Positions 46,287 through 55,473 of a stretch of 64,000 bases of DNA are shown in pieces. How positions within the stretch are numbered: the stretch's first letter is position 1; each line of letters opens with the position of its first letter. This DNA is from Acidobacteriota bacterium (GTDB lineage Bacteria > Acidobacteriota > Terriglobia > Acidiferrales > UBA7541). Both the position numbers and the translations under genes were made by a program. Location: NCBI GenBank assembly GCA_013289955.1, contig JABCYZ010000011.1, positions 62,001-126,000 on the forward strand, read 5' to 3'. The notes under the pieces were generated by a model that did not search any database, was not told the origin of the DNA, and worked only from the letters and a program-made list of their open reading frames with translations.

Positions 46287-47843
46287 ATGAGCATCTCGAA
46301 GCACTGCAGGTTTCTTTTGGCGCTGGCTTTGTCTTCCGCTACGTTGTCTTTCGGCGTTCAAGCGCAAGACAAAGATACAAAACCGGCGGACAAGCCGGCC
46401 GATGCGCCGACGCCTGCGCCAAAAGAAGAGTCTTCCGTCACGGACCATTCGATCAAACTGGGCTCGCAAACGATCCCCTACAAGGCGACAGCAGCGACGG
46501 TTCTGTTGAAAAACGAAAAGGACGAGCCCATCGCGCTGCTCTATTCAACGGCGTACACCCGGAGCGACGTGAAAGATCCGAGCACGCGCCCGATTGCCTT
46601 CGTCTATAACGGCGGCCCGGGCTCGGCGTCCGTTTGGCTGCACATGGGATCGTTTTCGCCGAAGCGCGTTGTGACCGTGAATGCTGACGCAACGCCGCCC
46701 GCACCCTACAGGCTCACGGACAACGCGAACTGTCTGCTCGACAAAACAGATCTAGTTTTTGTCGATCCCGTCGGCACAGGCTTCAGCCACGCCGTTGGGA
46801 AAGCGCAGGACAAGGATTTCTGGGGCGTGGACCAGGACGTGAAGTCGCTGGCGCAATTCGTCAATACCTACATCAGCCGCAACAACCGGTGGAATTCGCC
46901 GAAGTTTCTCATTGGCGAAAGCTACGGCACTTTCCGCTCCGCCGCACTTTCGAACTACCTGCAATCGCACGATGGCATGGATTTCAACGGCATCGTGCTC
47001 ATCTCCTCGGTACTCGACCTCGGCACGATTTCCTTCAATCCAGGCGAAGACATGCCTTACGTCTTTTACCTGCCCAGCTACGCGGCGACGGCGTGGTATC
47101 ACAAGGTGCTGAAGGATCGCCCCGATAGCCTGGCCGGATTTCTGGAAGAAGCTCGGAATTTTGCGCAGACTGGGTATCTGAACGCGCTGGTAAAAGGCGC
47201 AAAACTGGGAGCCACCGAAAAATCCGAAGTAGCAAAACAGCTTTCCCGGTACACCGGCCTGAGCGAGGATTATCTGATCAAAGCCGATCTTCGCGTAAAC
47301 CTCCCGCAATTCATGAAAGAGCTGCAGCGCAGCCGGGGCTTGACTACCGGCCGCCTCGACGCGCGCTTTTCCGGCTATAGCTATGATCTCCTCGGCGAGT
47401 ATGCCGAGTACGATCCGCAGGATACTTCGATCACCGGCCCGTTCACCGCGGCGTTCAATACCTATGTTCGCGAAGAGTTGAAGTTCGGACAGGACAAGGT
47501 CTATCACACCGGCTCCGACGATGCCGGCAACAATTGGGACTGGAAGCATCGCAGCGGGGACAACTTTGGTTTTCCTGGTTCCCCGAACGTTGAGGGTGAC
47601 CTCATCCAGGCCATGCTGACGAATCCACATTTGCAAATCGAAGTCGAAAACGGATTCTACGATTTGGCCACGCCGTTCTACGCGACCGAGTACACCATGG
47701 AGCATCTGGGGCTTCCGGAAAAGCTTCAGAAAAATATTCACCTGCAGTATTACGACGCGGGCCACATGATGTATCTGCGCGACGAGGATCTTGCCAAACT
47801 TAAGACAAACATCGCCAACTTCATCGACAGCGCTTCAAAATAG
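46287..47843 (+). CDS. exported S10-family serine carboxypeptidase-like peptidase
   Basis: Serine peptidase of the alpha/beta-hydrolase fold, 518 residues, exported (signal peptide 1-26, F-G-V-Q-A-Q). Motifs of S10: Y-N-G-G-P-G-S-A-S-V (about 110), the nucleophile in I-G-E-S-Y-G (Ser near 211), Y-D-L-A-T-P-F with the catalytic Asp near 460 and D-A-G-H-M-M-Y with the catalytic His near 493. A Pro/Ala/Lys-rich linker follows the signal. The ribosome site GGGGGAAAG is good. It would cut C-terminal residues from peptides in the periplasm or outside. Confidence 0.9.
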   Translation: MSISKHCRFLLALALSSATLSFGVQAQDKDTKPADKPADAPTPAPKEESSVTDHSIKLGSQTIPYKATAATVLLKNEKDEPIALLYSTAYTRSDVKDPSTRPIAFVYNGGPGSASVWLHMGSFSPKRVVTVNADATPPAPYRLTDNANCLLDKTDLVFVDPVGTGFSHAVGKAQDKDFWGVDQDVKSLAQFVNTYISRNNRWNSPKFLIGESYGTFRSAALSNYLQSHDGMDFNGIVLISSVLDLGTISFNPGEDMPYVFYLPSYAATAWYHKVLKDRPDSLAGFLEEARNFAQTGYLNALVKGAKLGATEKSEVAKQLSRYTGLSEDYLIKADLRVNLPQFMKELQRSRGLTTGRLDARFSGYSYDLLGEYAEYDPQDTSITGPFTAAFNTYVREELKFGQDKVYHTGSDDAGNNWDWKHRSGDNFGFPGSPNVEGDLIQAMLTNPHLQIEVENGFYDLATPFYATEYTMEHLGLPEKLQKNIHLQYYDAGHMMYLRDEDLAKLKTNIANFIDSASK

Positions 47844-48116
47844 AATCCATCAGAATCCGGTCTCCGGCTGCACGCTCAGCCAGAATGGGGCCGAGGTGCT
47901 GCTCGCGAACAGTTTGACGGGACGTTCGTGGACGGATACGTCCCACCCGGCTATGCTTCTGGTGTTGAAGCGCTGGTCAGCCGCATCCCTCCTGGTAGCT
48001 TTCAGGTACGTCTGCTGAGAGTTACCCCCTCGGGCCATCGCGCCTTTGCCTAGAATCTCTGATGTCGTAGCGCATTCGAACCATTCCCTTCCCTCAGGTG
48101 ACCTGGTTAAAGAACT

Positions 48117-49325
48117 ATGGGAACTCCTACAGTAGCAGCGGTAACGCAAGTACCTCCCGTGCAGCGCAAACTGGACACGGCGCAGCTCATCACCGCGATG
48201 CTCAAATCTCACGGGCACGTCAGCGACCTGATTTTTTCTCCTGGGCGGGCACCGCAAATTGAGGTTAGCGGGCAGCTCGTCGAACTAAGGTTCAAGGGGC
48301 TCGAACGCTTGACCCCGCAGGATACCAAGCTGCTCGCCGAAGACCTGATGGAGAACAACGAACACGCCGCGGGCAAGCTGGCTCTGGAAGGCTCCGCCGA
48401 CCTGTCCTACGGAGTTTCGGGAGTGGGCCGGTTTCGCGTAAATATTTTTCGCCAGCGCGGAAGCTGTGCGATCGTCATGCGCGTCATCCCGGACGCGATT
48501 CCGGGATTTGAAGAGCTGCACCTGCCGCCGCAGTTGAAAGAGATCGTGCAGCTGAAAAACGGGATCGTGCTCGTGACCGGGCCGACCGGTTCAGGAAAAT
48601 CTTCGACGCTCGCCGCGATCATCGACTTGATGAACACGGAGAAGGCCTATCACATCCTGACCATCGAGGATCCCATCGAGTTTTTGCACAAACACAAAAA
48701 AGCCACCATCCACCAGCGGGAACTTCATAGCGATACGCCAACGTTTTCTCTCGCTCTACGCGGCGCTCTCCGCCAAGCCCCCAAGGTCATTCTGGTTGGC
48801 GAGATGCGCGATCGCGAAACGATTGAAATTGCTTTGGAGGCCGCGGAGACCGGGCACCTCGTATTGTCGACGCTGCATACCATTGACGCTGCAAAGACCA
48901 TTGAGCGCATTGTGGGCGCTTTTCCGCTCGCGGATCAGCTGGCCATACGCAATCGATTTTCAAAAGCGTTCCGCTGCATAGTTTCGCAACGGCTTCTGCC
49001 CAGGAAAGACGGCAAAGGGAGGATTGCGATCGTTGAAATCCTCAAGTCGACGATGCGGACGCGGGATTACGTCGAAAAGGGAGAGACTGAAGGAAAATCA
49101 TTGTTAGATGCCATGCGCGACGGCGACACGGAAGGAATGCAATATTTTGACGGAGAAATTGACAAGCTCATCCGCAGCGGCGTAGTGGATTTTGAAACGG
49201 GCCTTGCTTTTTCCTCAAACGCAGGAAACCTGAGACTTGAGCTTGCGGATTTCACGGAACTGCCTGTCGCCGGAGCATCACCCATCGCAACCACGGAAAA
49301 CGTCGAAATGGAAATCGAGCGCTGA
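48117..49325 (+). CDS. pilT: PilT-like twitching-motility ATPase
   Basis: Hexameric ATPase that retracts type IV pili. The 402 residues include an N-terminal PAS-like domain (about 20-110), Walker A G-P-T-G-S-G-K-S (155-162), the Asp box, Walker B L-V-G-E-M-R-D-R-E-T-I (about 227-237) and the His box L-S-T-L-H-T. The V-G-E-M-R-D form is typical of PilT rather than PilB. It is about 35 residues longer than usual at the C-terminus. No other pilus genes are visible in the window. Confidence 0.9.
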   Translation: MGTPTVAAVTQVPPVQRKLDTAQLITAMLKSHGHVSDLIFSPGRAPQIEVSGQLVELRFKGLERLTPQDTKLLAEDLMENNEHAAGKLALEGSADLSYGVSGVGRFRVNIFRQRGSCAIVMRVIPDAIPGFEELHLPPQLKEIVQLKNGIVLVTGPTGSGKSSTLAAIIDLMNTEKAYHILTIEDPIEFLHKHKKATIHQRELHSDTPTFSLALRGALRQAPKVILVGEMRDRETIEIALEAAETGHLVLSTLHTIDAAKTIERIVGAFPLADQLAIRNRFSKAFRCIVSQRLLPRKDGKGRIAIVEILKSTMRTRDYVEKGETEGKSLLDAMRDGDTEGMQYFDGEIDKLIRSGVVDFETGLAFSSNAGNLRLELADFTELPVAGASPIATTENVEMEIER

Positions 49326-49425
49326 TTGCGCTGGCAATAAGCTAAAATCCCTTCGCGATGATTGTGGAGCGCTTCCACGCCGGTTCATTTCGGAATCGAT
49401 CCACGTGGGAATCCTTTTTCTCTAA

Positions 49426-51129
49426 ATGAATCCACTCGGAAGCCAATCGGACACCCACTTCTGGCCGTCGGCCGAGATTGCACTCCTGCTTACGCTCATC
49501 TTCGGGCTGCTGGCGGTGTGGAAAGCAACAACAGGCGGCCGCGCCTTTCAGAAAATAGAGCAGGGTCTCTCGCGTTTTGCCGAACATAAAAATCTCCTTG
49601 TGGGTTTGGTGTTTCTTGGCGTCGTGGCCATCCGCCTCGTTGCCTTGCCGCTCCTGCCGGTGCCTATTCCGGGGATCCACGACGAATTCAGCTACTTGCT
49701 TATGGCGGACACCTTTGCCCATGGTCGCCTCGCCAATCCAACTCACCCGATGTGGATGAGCTTCGAAACGTTTCACGTGAACTGGTTTCCGACGTACTCC
49801 TCGATGTACCCGCCAGCCCAGGGTTTCGTAATGGCCATCGGACAATTGCTCGGCAATCCCTGGATCGGCGTGCTGCTGAGCGACGCCGGGATGTGTGCTG
49901 CGATCCTCTGGGCGCTGCAGGCGTGGATGCCGGCGCGATGGGCTTTGTTGGGCTGCCTATTTGCCGCTTTGAATTTGGGCCTCGCCAGCTATTGGATGAA
50001 CAGCTACTGGGGCGGCGCCGTGGCAGGGATCGGTGGAGCGCTGGTGGTGGGAGCGCTCGGACGCATCTTGCGCCGCGCCAGCGTGAGCTGTGCCCTGCTA
50101 CTCGGGCTGGGGATTGCCATCCTCGCGAACAGCCGTCCTTATGAAGGCTTTCTCTTTTGTGTCCCGGCGGGATTGTGGCTGGTTTGGTGGCTCATCGGAA
50201 AAACAAAGCTCCGTATCGCAGTCGGAGCGCGCCTTTGCCTCGTGGTTCTTCCGCTTTTGATTGTCCTCGTTTTGACTGCGGCATTCATCGGTTACTACAA
50301 CTGGCGCCTGACGGGAAATGCACTTCTTATGCCGCATGTTCTGAACACGCGTACCTATCACTCGACGCCGCTGTTTCTCTGGGGGCACCTCAAGCCCGAA
50401 CTCGAGTACAACAACCAGCAGTTCGAGGATTTCTATAACGGCTGGGAGCGTGAAGACTACAAAACCACGTGGAAGGATGCGCGTGATGTGACGGCGGAAA
50501 AGCTGGCAAGAATGGGCGTCGAGTTTTTCTGGCCGGGCGCTCTGTTCCTCTTGCCTGCGCTTCCGTTTGCCCTTCGCGATCGCAAGATGCGTTTCCTGAT
50601 CGTTACACTACTTCTTTGTCTCGCGGGAGTTTTTGTTGTGATCTGGTCGGCGCCCCACTATGCCGCGCCGGTTACTTGCGTGATCTACGCGCTGCTCGTG
50701 CAAGCTACGCGGCATTTGCGCACGATGAAATGGAAGGCACGTCCGGTAGGCATCGCGTTGTCTCGCGCGCTCCTCGTCCTGCTCGTCCTAAGCGCATCCC
50801 TTGGCATTGCACGGCGCTCCTGCGATCCACTGTGGTGGGCGTGCACGGGCGATCCTAGCCGCGTTGCCGTGACGAGAGAGCTCCTGGCCAGACCCGGAAA
50901 ACACTTGGTCATGGTGCGCTACTCGGAGGATCACAACATCCACGACGAATGGGTGTACAACGGCGCCGACATTGACGGCTCAAAAGTCATCTGGGCCCGC
51001 GAACTCGGCGAAGATCAAAACACGAAGCTCTTCGCTTATTTTAGAGACCGCCAAATCTGGCTCGTGGAACCCGACGTCGACAACACCGAAATTAGACCCT
51101 ATACCCCGCCGATGGACTCCCATCCATAA
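49426..51129 (+). CDS. GT-C-fold membrane glycosyltransferase-like protein
   Basis: Membrane protein of 567 residues with about 10-11 helices, similar in layout to GT39/ArnT-type transferases that use polyprenyl-phosphate sugars. The first external loop has the acidic motif P-G-I-H-D-E-F-S-Y (83-91) where catalytic Asp/Glu lie in GT-C enzymes, and a conserved S-M-Y-P-P-A-Q-G follows. A soluble C-terminal section (about 480-567) is on the outer side. The acceptor is unknown. A GT2 enzyme with a C-terminal membrane section lies 1.5 kb away on the other strand and may supply the donor. Confidence 0.75.
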   Translation: MNPLGSQSDTHFWPSAEIALLLTLIFGLLAVWKATTGGRAFQKIEQGLSRFAEHKNLLVGLVFLGVVAIRLVALPLLPVPIPGIHDEFSYLLMADTFAHGRLANPTHPMWMSFETFHVNWFPTYSSMYPPAQGFVMAIGQLLGNPWIGVLLSDAGMCAAILWALQAWMPARWALLGCLFAALNLGLASYWMNSYWGGAVAGIGGALVVGALGRILRRASVSCALLLGLGIAILANSRPYEGFLFCVPAGLWLVWWLIGKTKLRIAVGARLCLVVLPLLIVLVLTAAFIGYYNWRLTGNALLMPHVLNTRTYHSTPLFLWGHLKPELEYNNQQFEDFYNGWEREDYKTTWKDARDVTAEKLARMGVEFFWPGALFLLPALPFALRDRKMRFLIVTLLLCLAGVFVVIWSAPHYAAPVTCVIYALLVQATRHLRTMKWKARPVGIALSRALLVLLVLSASLGIARRSCDPLWWACTGDPSRVAVTRELLARPGKHLVMVRYSEDHNIHDEWVYNGADIDGSKVIWARELGEDQNTKLFAYFRDRQIWLVEPDVDNTEIRPYTPPMDSHP

Positions 51130-51205
51130 ACGCACCACGCACGCCGTCAGGCCGCGTTTCCTGCAGGAGCGTGCGCTCCAGGAACATTACTCGCAATTCC
51201 GACGT

Positions 51206-51550
51206 TCACTCTTCCACGAACGCTTTTAGCCTCGACAATGCCTGATCCCACTGCGCGGAGACACGATCGAGATATTTCTTGAGTTCATCCATCGGTTCCG
51301 GATCAAGTGCAAATAGGCTCTCGCGTCCCGTACGGAAGCTGTGCACAATCTCCGCCCTTTCCAACACTCGAAGATGCTTGGTGATCGCCTGGCGAGTAAG
51401 CCTCGAGCCCCGCGTGAGCTGCGAGATCGATCGAGGCTTCCCCCCGCAGAGTTTCGCAACCAGCGATAGGCGCGTCGCGTCGCCCAGCGCAGCAAAGATG
51501 CGCGCATGGATCTGCGGCCTGACGATCGTTCGGCTACGGCTTTTGCGCAA
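51206..51550 (-). CDS. ArsR-family transcriptional regulator
   Basis: Winged-helix repressor of 114 residues: A-L-G-D-A-T-R-L-S-L-V (about 19-29) and the recognition region L-T-R-Q-A-I-T-K-H-L-R-V-L. It has no metal-binding Cys pair. Its start (51550) lies 17 bases inside the end of the SRPBCC gene upstream, so it is translated from the same mRNA. The order (effector first, regulator second) is the reverse of the usual one. Two 16-bp operators at the operon promoter are its likely sites. Confidence 0.87.
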   Translation of the reverse strand: MRKSRSRTIVRPQIHARIFAALGDATRLSLVAKLCGGKPRSISQLTRGSRLTRQAITKHLRVLERAEIVHSFRTGRESLFALDPEPMDELKKYLDRVSAQWDQALSRLKAFVEE

Positions 51551-51986
51551 TGTAGCTCTCGATGTTTTTCATTTGCTCTGTCCAGCCGCCATCGTTCCTA
51601 CGGAATGCTTCAAGGAAGCGTTCGCTGGGAATTTTATCGAAGCCAGACTCGGTGAGCAGAAGAAGTGTGCCCTTGGCCGTTTTTTCCAGTCTGAACTCAA
51701 CGAGCGTGGGAGTTTCCTTCGAGTAGTCGATTTTGGGATCGACGGAATAAGGATGCCACGTAAAGGAAAAGAGCCGTTCTGGATCCATCTTCTGCACCAC
51801 GACCTCCCATTGGACGTGTTCATAGCCAGGATAGGTGATATGACCGCGGGAAATCTGACCCGGAACGAACGGCCCGTCTAATTTGACGCGAAACCATTCG
51901 CCGAATTCGCGGTAATCCGTCAGGGCGCGCCAAACGCGCGAAACCGGCGCGGCAAGCTCAATACGCTTTTCGATTCGATTTTCCAT
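51534..51986 (-). CDS. SRPBCC (AHSA1-like) domain protein
   Basis: START/SRPBCC-fold protein of the Activator-of-Hsp90-ATPase-like group, 150 residues from the ATG at 51986. It begins R-I-E-L-A-A-P-V-S-R-V-W-R-A-L-T-D, a hallmark of the family, and ends in a C-terminal helix with W-T-E-Q-M-K-N-I. These proteins bind small hydrophobic ligands. The ribosome site AGAGG lies inside operator O1, so repressor binding and translation are physically linked. It overlaps the ArsR gene downstream. Confidence 0.88.
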   Translation of the reverse strand: MENRIEKRIELAAPVSRVWRALTDYREFGEWFRVKLDGPFVPGQISRGHITYPGYEHVQWEVVVQKMDPERLFSFTWHPYSVDPKIDYSKETPTLVEFRLEKTAKGTLLLLTESGFDKIPSERFLEAFRRNDGGWTEQMKNIESYIAQKP

Positions 51987-51992
51987 TGTTAT

Positions 51993-52008
51993 GCAACCTC
52001 TGGGTTGC
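51993..52008 (-). promoter_or_regulatory. operator O1 of the SRPBCC/ArsR operon
   Basis: Perfect dyad GCAACC, four bases, GGTTGC. It lies between the -10 region and the start codon and includes the ribosome site. It is one of two similar 16-bp dyads whose starts are 41 bp apart, about four helical turns. Confidence 0.75.
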
Positions 52009-52037
52009 AGGTTAACATGCGCGGAAATAATAGGCAA
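52009..52037 (-). promoter_or_regulatory. promoter of the SRPBCC/ArsR operon
   Basis: On the minus strand TTGCCT (52037-52032), a 17-base spacer and TAACCT (52014-52009). Each box is only a partial match to the sigma-70 consensus, but spacing is ideal and the pair is framed by the two operators, one over the -35 and one just after the -10. Confidence 0.5.
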
Positions 52038-52049
52038 CCTTTTCGTTGC
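52034..52049 (-). promoter_or_regulatory. operator O2 of the SRPBCC/ArsR operon
   Basis: Dyad of the same form as O1 (GCAACC, four bases, CGTTGC on the plus strand; five of six pairs kept). It overlaps the -35 box. Two dimers bound here and at O1 would cover the promoter from both sides. Confidence 0.7.
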
Positions 52050-52110
52050 TCTTTCTCAGTACCCATCGCCCGGAAAAAGCACAATGGCCCAGTGGTTGTC
52101 TGTGCTTCCG

Positions 52111-52665
52111 CTAGCGAGATGCAACCATCAGATTGTTGAGGCCCAACTCGAAGCGGCGATGAAGGCATTTCTGGAAGCCGATACGCTGGAGCATTTGCTG
52201 AAGAGTTTCGACAGGAATCCGTTTTTGGTGCTCGTCGCTTTCCATTTCATCGCTGATCAGGTGGAGTGAGTGCAAAACATTCAAAATGGGGTCAACCATC
52301 GAAGACGGCCAAGTCATGATTAACGAGCCGCCGGATGCGATCACTCGTTGCGCCTCGCGCAACACTTTTTCTGGCTCGGTGAGATGTTCGAGGACGGCGA
52401 GCATCACTACGTGATCGAAGTGTCCATCCGGAAAGGGGAGTGGCGAGCGCAGATCCCCACGCACACGCTGCCAGCGGCCTCGCACCCCATCCGCAACCTG
52501 ATCGTCAACACCGACACCAGTGGCGATGCGGTCGGAAGCGTAATCCAGAAACGCCGCTTCCAGGCCGCAACCCAGATCGCAGACGCGCGACCCGGGGCGT
52601 ATATAGGGATAGGCCGCGCGAAAACGCAGCCTGGCGATGAAATGGTCGATCCCGGTATAGGGCAT
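52111..52665 (-). CDS. class I SAM-dependent methyltransferase
   Basis: Methyltransferase of 184 residues, UbiE/methyltransferase-11 type. SAM motif I is V-C-D-L-G-C-G (28-34) and the post-motif region includes F-D-H-V-V-M-L-A-V-L-E-H-L near 85-97. Its ATG follows the TAA of the GT2 gene with no gap (TAAATG), so the two are translationally coupled, which suggests that it methylates a product of the glycosyltransferase or a related lipid-linked sugar. The acceptor is unknown. Confidence 0.83.
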   Translation of the reverse strand: MPYTGIDHFIARLRFRAAYPYIRPGSRVCDLGCGLEAAFLDYASDRIATGVGVDDQVADGVRGRWQRVRGDLRSPLPFPDGHFDHVVMLAVLEHLTEPEKVLREAQRVIASGGSLIMTWPSSMVDPILNVLHSLHLISDEMESDEHQKRIPVETLQQMLQRIGFQKCLHRRFELGLNNLMVASR

Positions 52666-53904
52666 TTATTTTAGGTCGTAGTCGCCGATGTACGTACCGC
52701 GGCTGATGCCAAGCATGCTCAGAAAAAAAGACGCGAAAATGATTTGAACGCCGATGAACAGCCACATCGACCAGAAAAGAACTTGGCGAACCTGAGCCAG
52801 CGGACCAAAGCCGCTTCTAGCCCACTGCCAGCTGACCCACGCGCAACCTGCGAATCCGGCAAGAAACAACACGCCTCCCAGAAGCAACCCGGTTTCGAGC
52901 GTGACGCGTCTTAGAACGCGCTTCAGCGACACCGTGTTGCGATCGAATCGTTCTGCGTAGCTGAACACTTTTGCGAAAGAGCCAATCGAAAGGATCTGCA
53001 CGCCGAGCAGCGTGAAAATTACTCCGAAAATCATTGTGTGAATATCGAGAACCACGTGCGGCGAGATTTGGCGTGGTCCCGGCAGGAGCCAGAGGACGAG
53101 AAACAGGCCAAATAGGACCAGCGACGCGCCAGGCAAGAGAAAGAGCCAGTTCGGCGCGTACAGCAGCATGAATCGCAAATGCCGCCAGCCATCGCGAAAG
53201 CTGCGGAGATGTGGCGGCCGCCCGCGCTTGTCGGGCCACAGGGTGATGGGAATTTCCGTGATGCGCGCGCCGAGTTGCGCCGCCTTGATCACAAACTCGG
53301 ACGCAAATTCCATCCCGGTACTGCGCAAGTCCATGCGGTCGTAGATGGCTCGCGTGAAACCGCGCATCCCGCAATGGCTATCCCCTATGCCAGCGTGAAA
53401 AAAAAGATTCAGGAGAGAAGTGAGCGCGGGATTGCCGACATACTTATGATGCCAGGGCATCGCGCCGGGCTTGATTTCTCCACGAAAGCGGTTGCCCATC
53501 ACGACGTCATAACCCTGACGCCACATCTCGACGAAGCGCGGCACTTCACCGAAGTCGTAGCTGTCATCCGCATCGCCCATGATGATGAATGGGCCGCGCG
53601 ACGCTGAAATGCCCGCACGCAGCGCCGCGCCGTAGCCGCGTTGCTCCACGCGAACGACGCGCGCGCCGAGTTTTTCGGCGATCTCGATCGAGCCGTCCGT
53701 CGAGCCGTTGTCCGCGACGACGACTTCTCCACGCAACCCTGCCGACTGAAAGGATTGCATCGCTTTCTCCACGCAAAAGGAAAGCGAGTTTGCCTCGTTC
53801 AAGCACGGGATTACGACCGAGATGTCCACAGGCGGCGCATCGCTGCTCACATCGAGCCGCGTGGTCACTTCTGTCTTCAATATGGGCGCGCGATCTACGG
53901 CCAA
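52666..53904 (-). CDS. GT2 glycosyltransferase with C-terminal membrane helices
   Basis: Family 2 glycosyltransferase related to dolichol/undecaprenyl-phosphate sugar transferases, 412 residues. The GT-A domain has S-V-V-I-P-C-L-N-E-A (29-38), D-N-G-S-T-D and the metal-binding D-A-D (111-113). Four hydrophobic helices follow (about 235-260, 275-300, 340-365, 375-400). It would make a lipid-linked sugar at the inner membrane, a possible donor for the GT-C protein at 49426-51129. It is coupled to the methyltransferase gene and divergent from an APC permease gene. Confidence 0.87.
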   Translation of the reverse strand: MAVDRAPILKTEVTTRLDVSSDAPPVDISVVIPCLNEANSLSFCVEKAMQSFQSAGLRGEVVVADNGSTDGSIEIAEKLGARVVRVEQRGYGAALRAGISASRGPFIIMGDADDSYDFGEVPRFVEMWRQGYDVVMGNRFRGEIKPGAMPWHHKYVGNPALTSLLNLFFHAGIGDSHCGMRGFTRAIYDRMDLRSTGMEFASEFVIKAAQLGARITEIPITLWPDKRGRPPHLRSFRDGWRHLRFMLLYAPNWLFLLPGASLVLFGLFLVLWLLPGPRQISPHVVLDIHTMIFGVIFTLLGVQILSIGSFAKVFSYAERFDRNTVSLKRVLRRVTLETGLLLGGVLFLAGFAGCAWVSWQWARSGFGPLAQVRQVLFWSMWLFIGVQIIFASFFLSMLGISRGTYIGDYDLK

Positions 53905-54021
53905 ATGTATGGCCTCCCTATTCTCTTCGATGCTGCATCCAAGCTTCCTCGCGAGAGAACCTTACCCAAAGCGATTCTTCGACTGGCTGACTTCCGGCTT
54001 GCATTTTGCCGCGCCGCCATT

Positions 54022-55473
54022 ATGATGGCGGAGTTTCCTCTGCACTCCAGAGACTCCACATTGTCTAACACTTCGGCCGAGTCTTCCACCAGCACCGGCG
54101 GCGTAACGGCAGGGGCCACGCGCGGCCGTGGAAACTTGCTGCAAGTGCTCGGCATGTGGTTCGGCATCGCCGCGGCCGTGGGCAATACCATTTCCGCGGG
54201 CATCGTTCGAACGCCGGGCGACATTGCCAAACTTCTTCCGAATGCGTGGCTGTTTCTCGGCGTCTGGATCGTCGGAGGAATGTACGCGCTTTTCGGCGCG
54301 TCTTCGATGGCGGAGCTGGGCGCATCCATTCCGCGCAGCGGCGGGCAATACAATTTCTCGCGCCGGGCCATCGGCGAATATGCGGGATTCATCGTTGGAT
54401 GGAGCGACTGGCTCTCGACATGCGGCACCGCGGCCGCGGTCGGTATTGTGATCGCCGAATACAGCGGCGATCTTTTTCCCGTGCTCGCCGGACACGTAAA
54501 AATGATAGCTGTTCTGGTCATCGTGGGCTTCGGCGTCTTGCAGTGGCGCGGAATCCGCTGGGGCCGGAGCACACAGCTGATGACCGCGGGGATCAAATCC
54601 GCCGCGTTCATTATTTTGGTTATCGCTTGTTTTGCGCTCGGTGGCCACGCGCGCGCCGTTGCTGCGGTTTCAAACAACGTTCTGCCCGCAATGCCTGGCG
54701 GCTGGCCGCTCGCCGTGGCCATGATGCTCGGGCTACAGGCCGTCTTCTATACGATTGACGGCTGGGATGGCGTGATTTATTTCGGAGAAGAAGTTCGCAA
54801 TCCGGGCCGCGACATTCCTCGCGCAATTTTCGGCAGCGTTTTTTCCATCATGGGAATCTATCTGCTGCTGAATCTGGCAGTGCTCTACGTTCTTCCGATG
54901 AGCGAAATCGCGGGCAACGATTTTTCCCTGGGCACGGTTGCGATGCGCATCTTCGGCCCGTACGGCGATCCCATCATCCGCTCGATCATGGTCATCTCGA
55001 TGCTGAGCTGCCTCAATGCCAATCAGCTTTTCTGCTCGCGTACGCTGTACGCGATGAGCTGCGACGGCTTGTTTTTCCGGCCATTCGCGAAAGTCAACGC
55101 GGGCGGAACGCCGGCACTTGCGCTTCTCCTGAGCACGATTGCTGGAGTCCTTTTTGTGCTGGGCTCGTTCGAACAGGTGATCGCCATGCTGTCGTTTTTC
55201 TTTGTGGCGAATTATACGCTGACCTATACGTCGGTTTTCGTGCTGCGCCGCAAAGAACCGGAGATGGCGCGGCCTTACCGGGCTTGGGGCTACCCGTGGA
55301 CAACGGGAGTTGCCCTGGCCGCCTCCATTGTGTTTCTTGTCTGCTCCATTCTGACGGACAAGAGAAATGCGCCTCGCGCTTTGTTGATGCTGGTTTTGAG
55401 TTACCCGGTGTTTCTCGTTCTGAAATGGGTGTCGCGGAGCAAGAATACGGCCGAAGGCTCGCCTGGTTCTTAG
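54022..55473 (+). CDS. APC-family amino acid permease
   Basis: Amino acid/polyamine/organocation transporter, 483 residues with 12 predicted helices. The helix 1 motif is G-N-T-I-S-A-G-I-V-R-T-P-G (about 54-66), the unwound substrate-binding region of APC carriers, and helix 6 has Y-T-I-D-G-W-D-G. The N-terminal ~45 residues are Ser/Thr/Gly-rich. The first ATG is at 54022, with another at 54025; neither has a strong ribosome site. It ends 4 bases into the convergent P5C dehydrogenase gene; a role in amino acid uptake feeding that enzyme is plausible but unproven. Confidence 0.85.
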   Translation: MMAEFPLHSRDSTLSNTSAESSTSTGGVTAGATRGRGNLLQVLGMWFGIAAAVGNTISAGIVRTPGDIAKLLPNAWLFLGVWIVGGMYALFGASSMAELGASIPRSGGQYNFSRRAIGEYAGFIVGWSDWLSTCGTAAAVGIVIAEYSGDLFPVLAGHVKMIAVLVIVGFGVLQWRGIRWGRSTQLMTAGIKSAAFIILVIACFALGGHARAVAAVSNNVLPAMPGGWPLAVAMMLGLQAVFYTIDGWDGVIYFGEEVRNPGRDIPRAIFGSVFSIMGIYLLLNLAVLYVLPMSEIAGNDFSLGTVAMRIFGPYGDPIIRSIMVISMLSCLNANQLFCSRTLYAMSCDGLFFRPFAKVNAGGTPALALLLSTIAGVLFVLGSFEQVIAMLSFFFVANYTLTYTSVFVLRRKEPEMARPYRAWGYPWTTGVALAASIVFLVCSILTDKRNAPRALLMLVLSYPVFLVLKWVSRSKNTAEGSPGS

